Shown: positions 59,738 through 64,000 of the stretch, one piece after another | Numbering within the stretch: position 1 is the stretch's first letter | Layout: every line of letters begins with the position of its first letter | DNA from: DATARH01 sp035550515 | GTDB taxonomy: Bacteria; Pseudomonadota; Alphaproteobacteria; ATCC43930; CGMCC-115725 | Assembly (NCBI GenBank): GCA_035550515.1 | Contig: DASZOZ010000126.1 | Coordinates: 1 to 64,000, forward strand | Direction: 5' to 3' | DNA: 64,000 nt | Translations under genes and position numbers: made by a program | Notes under the pieces: generated by a model | What the model was told of the DNA's origin: nothing | The model's database searches: none | The model's input: only the letters and a program-made list of their open reading frames with translations

Positions 59738-61398
59738 CCTGGCCGGCCGCAGCCGACAGGTCAGGGATCGGCTCGACGCGGCTGGTGTTGGCCGCGACGC
59801 TCGTCGTGCCGCTGCTGCTCCTCGTCGCCGGCTGCCTGTCGTACCGTGCCGCCTACCGGGCGGCGACGGCAGCGGCTCAACAAGCGGTCGCCGTCGCCGC
59901 CGACAACACGACCAAAGTTCTCGACGCCCATTGGCTGGTCGCGGCGCGGATCGCCGACCTGCTCGGCACGATGCGCGACGACCGCATACGCGCGGCGGAG
60001 AAGACGCTCCACGATCGGATGGCACAGCAGATCGCCGCGATGCCGGAAGTCGCCGCCGCCTGGGTCATCGACCGGAACGGCCGCGAGTTGGTGAGCGCGC
60101 GGGTCTATCCGGTCAATTCGGCCCTCGACCAGTCGGGTCGCGACGATTTCCGTGCGCTGCACGATCCGGCCGCGGCGCCCTTTATCTGGGTCCTGCGGGC
60201 GCGGCGGCTGGATGACGGCGAATTTGCGCCGTACGTCACGATCAGCCTGCGCCGACCCGCGCGGGACGGCCAGTTCGACGGGATCATCGTCGTCGCGGTA
60301 TCGGGCGATTACTTTGCCTCGTTCTACAATGCGCTGATCGACCGCGACGGCTACTCCGCCGCGTTGGCGCGGAGCGACGGCGTCATCCTCGAACGCTATC
60401 CGCCCGCCGCCGGCCCCCCGGCGCCGCTGCTGCCGGACCCGTTGACGGTACAGGCGATCGCGCAGGAACCGCAGGCCGGCATCACCGCCAATGGCACCCC
60501 GTTCGACGGCGCGGGCAGGATCGTCGCCATCAAGCGGGTGGCGAATTACCCGGTGTATGTGACCTTCGAGCGCAGCAAGGCATCGATCTTCACCGCGTGG
60601 CTGCGATCGATCACCGGATATGCCGCCATCGCGCTGCCGGCCGCGCTCGGCCTGATCGCGGCCGGTTTCTTCGCCTATCGCCACGCGCGCCGCGCGCAAT
60701 TCGCGCTGGCGCAGGCGAGAAAGGCCTTCGCCGGCCGCGCGGCGCTCGAAGCACGGCTGGACCGCGCCCGGCGGCTCGAAGCGGTGGGGCTGCTCGCGGC
60801 GGGCGTCGCCAAGGAACTGAGCGACGCGGTGTCCAAGGCGGATAACGACCGCGCGGCGGCGATGACCCGGCGGCTGCTGGCGCTGGCCCGGTACGACGCG
60901 CTCAAGCCGCGGCCCCTCGACCTGAACGAGGTGATCGTCGGCTTGCTCGAGTTGCGCTGGCCATCGGGCGACTGCATCATCAGCGAAGCCGGCTTGCAGG
61001 CGGATTTGTGGCCGGTCCGCGTCGATCCCGACCAGTTCGCCGCGGTGCTGCTCAATTTCGCGTTCCATCCCGTGACGGCGAAAGACAACCGCCTGATCGT
61101 CGAGACCGGCAACTGCCCGCTCGGGGCGGGGGCCGTCGACCGCGTGCCGCCGGGCGACTATGTCGGCGTCGTTCTGGAAACCGCCGGCGGCGACAAGGGC
61201 GACGGCGAGCGGCCGAACCTGTCATCGGCACAGGCATTTGCCGCGCAGTCCGGCGGCTATTGCGTGGTGGACGGAACCCGCCGCGCGGTGCGCGCCAAAT
61301 TGTATCTTCCGCGCTATCTCGCGACACGCGAGGGGCTGCACGATCGGCCGCCGCAGGACCACCACCATGAGGGCGGCCGGCTTGGGGTGGCGGCGTGA
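59734..61398 (+). CDS. Sensor histidine-kinase-like protein with eroded catalytic boxes (pseudo-kinase)
   Basis: A 554-aa inner-membrane protein. TM1 near residues 18-36, a periplasmic Cache-like sensor (about 45-285; WVIDRNGRELVSARVYP), TM2 near 290-312, then a region that aligns by eye with HisKA/HATPase kinases. The phosphoacceptor box, normally VAHDFNN, is GVAKELSD with Lys at 360. The N-box Asn is His at about 445 (LLNFAFHPVTA). The DxGxG box reads ETAGGD and the G2 box is missing, yet the C-terminal AQSGGYCVVD...KLYLPRY is kept. It should bind a signal but not phosphorylate. Last gene of the EPS run, ATGA-coupled. Confidence 0.85.
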   Translation: MTWPAAADRSGIGSTRLVLAATLVVPLLLLVAGCLSYRAAYRAATAAAQQAVAVAADNTTKVLDAHWLVAARIADLLGTMRDDRIRAAEKTLHDRMAQQIAAMPEVAAAWVIDRNGRELVSARVYPVNSALDQSGRDDFRALHDPAAAPFIWVLRARRLDDGEFAPYVTISLRRPARDGQFDGIIVVAVSGDYFASFYNALIDRDGYSAALARSDGVILERYPPAAGPPAPLLPDPLTVQAIAQEPQAGITANGTPFDGAGRIVAIKRVANYPVYVTFERSKASIFTAWLRSITGYAAIALPAALGLIAAGFFAYRHARRAQFALAQARKAFAGRAALEARLDRARRLEAVGLLAAGVAKELSDAVSKADNDRAAAMTRRLLALARYDALKPRPLDLNEVIVGLLELRWPSGDCIISEAGLQADLWPVRVDPDQFAAVLLNFAFHPVTAKDNRLIVETGNCPLGAGAVDRVPPGDYVGVVLETAGGDKGDGERPNLSSAQAFAAQSGGYCVVDGTRRAVRAKLYLPRYLATREGLHDRPPQDHHHEGGRLGVAA

Positions 61399-61424
61399 TC
61401 GGCGCCCGCTTTGGCGTCCGCGAC

Positions 61425-61727
61425 TCAGGGGCGCCGTTCGCCGAGCGGTCCCGGGGAACGCCCGGCGCGCTTCGCCTTCGATTCCGCCCGGTCGCGGGCC
61501 GATCGAATGGCCGCACGGACCACAAACCCGGCGGCATAGCCGACCTGCAGCGTGATGACCGCGATCAATGCGGCCAAGGCGGCCGGTCCCGCCCCTTGCG
61601 CCATTCCGACCGCGATGGCGGCAACCGCCGCGGCGCCGACCAAAACGCCGACGAAAACCATCAGCCTGAGCGTGGCGCCGCACCCCGCACCCAGGACGAA
61701 CAGACCCGCAATCAACCATGCGCCCAT
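61425..61727 (-). CDS. Small membrane protein resembling ExoX/SyrA-type exopolysaccharide repressors
   Basis: A 100-aa protein with three hydrophobic segments and a basic tail. The segment VITLQVGYAAGFVVRAAIRS (residues 57-76) followed by ARDRAESK resembles, from memory, the ILQVGY-AG end of rhizobial ExoX/SyrA proteins that lower EPS output, probably by acting on the priming transferase. The start ATG 61727 is chosen over one 63 bases upstream because the hydrophobic N-terminus begins there. It faces the pseudo-kinase gene (26 bp between stops) and precedes the ExoY-like gene. Assignment is moderate. Confidence 0.5.
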   Translation of the reverse strand: MGAWLIAGLFVLGAGCGATLRLMVFVGVLVGAAAVAAIAVGMAQGAGPAALAALIAVITLQVGYAAGFVVRAAIRSARDRAESKAKRAGRSPGPLGERRP

Positions 61728-62415
61728 AAATCGGCTTTCCCGTGAGGAGCAACCGTCAGAACTCAGGCGCTCATCGTCGGCCGGCGGCACGCCGCCATGT
61801 CGGCGCTAAATATAGGGGGCCGCGATGCGTCCTGATAGCCGTCCTGGTGAAATCCGACCTGCATTATCGAGGTGAGAAAAGATCAACACAACGTAGCAAT
61901 AATTCGACATATTTGTTCCCGTATTATCTGGTCATAACCAATGATATGCATTGAAAATAGCCAGGTGGGCAAATCAGCCGAAACTATGACAATAACTGTT
62001 ACGCCCGATTTACAAAAATCTTCTACAGAGGACGCAAAACGGGATTGACATCGATGACCACCAATTCGATCATCTTCAGCGAAGCGGGGCGAGGTGGATG
62101 ATTATCATTCACATTTCCTTGAAGAGCCCGCGAGGAAGGCGGCCGGTAAAGCCGGCCTGAAGCGCGCACCTTCGCAGTCCGGTTATCCCCCTTACGCGGC
62201 GGATAGCCGTCTTCATCAACAACATCCCCACTAAAAACACGGGGTAGCCAAATAAACCGGTGCCGGGGGTCAAGCCCTTTGCGTCTTTTCGATGTGCAAG
62301 GGAGGCACTCCCTCTGTCTGCATTCTGGGATCATCCCCAACAACCTTCCAAAGCAACACACGAAACCGGAGGAATCGTCGTCGTCTTTGGCGGAATTTGA
62401 GTAGGAGAGGCTTTT
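61728..62415. promoter_or_regulatory. 688-bp AT-rich gene-free region upstream of the priming transferase
   Basis: No credible gene on either strand. Bases 61870-62060 are the most AT-rich part of the window. Downstream are possible RNA hairpins: GGCCGG-TAAAG-CCGGCC at 62141-62157 and AGGGAG-GCA-CTCCCT at 62299-62313. A candidate promoter at 62045-62073 would give a leader of over 300 nt before the ATG at 62416. Long AT-rich exo promoters are known targets of Ros/MucR-type repressors in rhizobia, but no specific site is claimed. No known riboswitch class was recognised. Confidence 0.55.
62045..62073 (+). promoter_or_regulatory. Candidate sigma-70 promoter for the exoY-like gene
   Basis: A consensus -35 TTGACA (62045-62050), a 17-base spacer and GATCAT (62068-62073), which keeps four of six -10 bases. 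It follows the AT-rich block. Position and sequence fit a vegetative promoter; not proven. Confidence 0.4.
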
Positions 62416-63198
62416 ATGGCGAATGTCCTATCTGCTCTGGCGACGCGTCGGCGCGAGCAGTGCACGCAGGAACGGCATTGGCAGCCTGTTGTCGCTCCCG
62501 GCGCCGGCGCGAGCTTTGCGGCGCCAAATCGTCGCGCCGGTGCGGCGGCGGCACGGATCACCTGGCTGCGCGGCCAGGCTGCCGTCGTGGGCGGCGGCAT
62601 CAAGCGCGGCTTCGATTTCACCGGTGCATTGGCCGCGATCGTCGCGCTGCTGCCGCTTTTCATACTGGTCGCGCTGGCGATCAAATTGTGGGACCGCGGC
62701 CCCGTTTTCTATCGCCACCGGCGCATCGGCCTGAACGGCGTTCCGTTCGATTGCCTCAAGTTTCGCAGCATGGTGGTGGACGCCGACGCGGTCCTGACCC
62801 GCCACCTCGCGCGCAACAGCGAGGCGGCGCGCGAATGGCAGGAAACCCACAAGCTGAAACGCGACCCGCGGGTGACCCCGCTCGGGACCGGCATGCGAAA
62901 AACCAGTCTCGACGAGCTTCCGCAGCTGTTCAACATCCTGAAGGGGGAGATGAGCTTTGTCGGGCCGCGCCCGATCGTCACCGCGGAAGTCCCGAAATAC
63001 GGCGAATGCATCACGCATTATTTGCGCGCGCGGCCGGGTCTTACCGGCGCATGGCAGGTCAGCGGCCGCAACGATGTCGACTACCCGACGCGGGTGGCGC
63101 TCGACCGGGCCTATATCGAGGATTGGAGCTTCCGGCGCGATCTCGCAATTCTCGCCAAGACCGTCCGCGTCGTCGCCACCGCGCGCGGCTGCTACTGA
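62416..63198 (+). CDS. exoY: Undecaprenyl-phosphate sugar phosphotransferase (ExoY-like priming enzyme)
   Basis: A 260-aa membrane-anchored polyisoprenyl-phosphate hexose-1-phosphate transferase that starts the repeat unit. After a 60-residue N-tail come KRGFDFTGALAAIVALLPLF (membrane helix), GPVFYRHRRIGLNG, FDCLKFRSMVVDAD, RKTSLDELPQLFNILKGEMS, VGPRPIV, RARPGLTGAWQVSGRN and YIEDWSF, all conserved. It belongs to the short ExoY class rather than the five-span WbaP class. The gene is monocistronic-looking with a long leader. AGGAGAGG precedes the ATG. Confidence 0.94.
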   Translation: MANVLSALATRRREQCTQERHWQPVVAPGAGASFAAPNRRAGAAAARITWLRGQAAVVGGGIKRGFDFTGALAAIVALLPLFILVALAIKLWDRGPVFYRHRRIGLNGVPFDCLKFRSMVVDADAVLTRHLARNSEAAREWQETHKLKRDPRVTPLGTGMRKTSLDELPQLFNILKGEMSFVGPRPIVTAEVPKYGECITHYLRARPGLTGAWQVSGRNDVDYPTRVALDRAYIEDWSFRRDLAILAKTVRVVATARGCY

Positions 63199-63272
63199 GC
63201 GTTTCCGGGGCGTTACCAAACATTTAGGAAAATTCGCTTTTTCTTCTAACCGTCGTGACGCAGGGGTTTGTC

Positions 63273-63497
63273 ATGCAGATGGAAGAACATCACGTGTTCT
63301 TCGCGGCCGAGACGGGTTCGTCGCTGCTCGAAACCATGCAGCAGTTGACGCCGTGGCTCGACCGCAACGCCATCCGACCGATCGAATTCAAGCACATGGT
63401 CACGCCGTCCGGCTCGATCGAGCTGCAGCTCACCTTCCGCACCCGCGAGGAAGCGAGCCGCTTCGAGCGCGCCTTCTGCCAGGTCGAGGCCGCCTGA
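63273..63497 (+). CDS. Small hypothetical protein
   Basis: A 74-aa soluble acidic protein, not recognised (MQMEEHHVFFAAETGSSLLE, then TPWLDRNAIRPIEFKHMV and a closing helix TREEASRFERAF). The two-strand, one-helix pattern suggests a small alpha/beta fold. ATG 63273 has AGGGG seven bases upstream and is preferred to GTG 63255. It follows exoY by 74 bp. Convergent with the DUF3175 gene, their stop codons one base apart. Confidence 0.7.
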   Translation: MQMEEHHVFFAAETGSSLLETMQQLTPWLDRNAIRPIEFKHMVTPSGSIELQLTFRTREEASRFERAFCQVEAA

Positions 63498-63508
63498 ATC
63501 AGGCGGCC
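63488..63508. terminator. Perfect palindrome spanning two convergent stop codons
   Basis: GGCCGCCTGA and TCAGGCGGCC flank a single A, so both genes end Ala-stop (or Ala-Ala-stop) within the same inverted repeat. A stem of 7 or more GC pairs around TGAATCA would form in either transcript. There is no T-run on either side, so action as a bidirectional terminator is only possible. Confidence 0.4.
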
Positions 63509-63837
63509 GGCCGGCGGCCGAACAGCCGCCGGAGCTGGTCCTTGGCGGCTTCCAATGTCTTGCGGCGCCCGGCCGGCAGATTCTCGCCGGCGCGGTTGAT
63601 GTAGAAGGTCAGCATCGACATCGCCGAGCGGAACGGCGTCGATTTCCGCCGCCGGCTCCGCTCCGCCGACTGCTTCAACGACGCGGCGATGTGCTCCGGG
63701 CTGTCGGATTTGAACACATCCTGCTCGAGGTCGAGCGCATCGCTGGTTTCCATCACGTCGGCCGACCAGCGATACGGGTTCCGCGCGCTGCGGGACGGCC
63801 GCGCCGCCGGCTTGCGCGTTCCTCGCGCTTTCGCCAT
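63499..63837 (-). CDS. DUF3175 family protein
   Basis: A 112-aa basic protein: Arg/Lys/Ala-rich N-terminus, then the DUF3175 core ADVMETSDALDLEQDVF, IAASLKQSAERSRRRKSTPF and SAMSMLTFYINRAGENLPAG, ending KTLEAAKDQLRRLFGR. Function unknown; common in rhizobia. The start ATG 63837 is the natural one; GGAGGAT lies just upstream. Confidence 0.93.
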   Translation of the reverse strand: MAKARGTRKPAARPSRSARNPYRWSADVMETSDALDLEQDVFKSDSPEHIAASLKQSAERSRRRKSTPFRSAMSMLTFYINRAGENLPAGRRKTLEAAKDQLRRLFGRRPAA

Positions 63838-63942
63838 CGCATCCTCCGTCTTTCCGTCCGAAGAACCCCGAGCGCGTGCTCTCCGTTCCGGTGCTGCCGG
63901 TCGGCGGAACCCGGCTCGTCCATGCGGTGTTGAACGAGCGCG

Positions 63943-63975
63943 GCGGGGGTCTTTGAAACCCCCGCTTTCGCTTTT
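63943..63975 (+). terminator. Candidate intrinsic terminator
   Basis: GCGGGGGT (63943-63950), loop CTTTGAA, ACCCCCGC (63958-63965): a perfect 8-bp GC-rich stem, followed by TTTCGCTTTT. This has plus-strand terminator form, though no plus-strand gene was found right before it; the preceding 100 bases contain no convincing gene. Confidence 0.55.
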
Positions 63976-64000
63976 AAACCTTGGCTTTAGAGGACACCGC

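Noticed and set aside
62023..62361. 112-codon minus-strand open frame in the exoY leader
   Set aside because: No Shine-Dalgarno, mixed composition and no family character; codon use does not resemble the neighbouring genes.
62020..62415. c-di-GMP (GEMM) riboswitch in the exoY leader
   Set aside because: Isolated pieces such as ACGCAAA occur, but the ordered conserved blocks of either GEMM class could not be assembled on the plus strand, nor convincingly on the minus strand.
63850..63955. Short peptide gene ending in the terminator-like hairpin
   Set aside because: A 26-codon frame ends inside the stem, but it has no start signal, no Shine-Dalgarno and no recognised sequence.

Overview
The window reads as chromosome of a GC-rich alphaproteobacterium, probably a soil or plant-associated member of the Hyphomicrobiales or Rhodospirillales. 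The basis is the very high GC, the SRP RNA-dnaX pair, the hdac-xseB-ispA-dxs-tlyA gene order, a PmtA-type phospholipid methyltransferase, a double cold-shock-domain protein, DUF3008 and DUF3175 proteins, and interspersed palindromes typical of that class. The genus cannot be fixed from the sequence alone. There is no rRNA, CRISPR array or transposase.

Layout. 1-1.4 kb: 5' part of dnaX and the small SRP RNA. 1.5-7.7 kb: a PhyH-type dioxygenase, a peptide-type solute-binding protein, DUF3008, an aldehyde dehydrogenase, a secreted cupin and an AraC-TPR regulator. 7.7-17 kb: two ABC importers. The first is an iron/spermidine-type system with two tandem paralogous binding proteins, a fused double permease and an ATPase. 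The second is an NMT1/SsuABC-type system. A LuxR regulator lies between them. 17-19.4 kb: tRNA-Gly(CCC), a double cold-shock protein, a PmtA-like enzyme and MarC. 19.4-27.7 kb: a catabolic island with a five-gene minus-strand operon (two-component flavin monooxygenase, dehydrogenase, PhyH oxygenase, CoA-transferase), a divergent ACMSD-like amidohydrolase pair, an Lrp regulator and a methyltransferase. 27.7-29.9 kb: a solute-binding protein and a VOC protein. 29.9-37.2 kb: isoprenoid/housekeeping operon (hdac, xseB, ispA, dxs, tlyA, DUF2461) preceded by DUF423 and a glycosyltransferase. 37.4-38.8 kb: epimerase and YajQ.

38.9-40.1 kb: tRNA-Glu(CTC) is followed by a 1.1-kb segment bounded by a 39-bp direct repeat of the tRNA 3' end. 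It carries one methyltransferase and no integrase, so it looks like a minimal or decayed integrated element.

40.4-63.2 kb: a large exopolysaccharide locus of the Wzx/Wzy type. It holds an ExoY-like priming transferase, a flippase, an O-antigen-ligase-like polymerase, a fused Wzz/BY-kinase co-polymerase, a short OPX export lipoprotein beside an outer-membrane beta-barrel, and seven or so glycosyltransferases. It also holds a GT39-like transferase, a WbsX protein, a methyltransferase, a GH16 glycanase and a YcbK-type DUF882 protein. The long plus-strand operon ends in a membrane protein built like a sensor histidine kinase whose phosphoacceptor His and ATP-binding boxes are eroded. A small ExoX/SyrA-like membrane protein faces it, and a 0.69-kb AT-rich gene-free leader precedes the priming transferase. 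The most interesting signals are the pseudo-kinase/ExoX/leader trio, the OPX-barrel pairing and the tRNA-Glu element.
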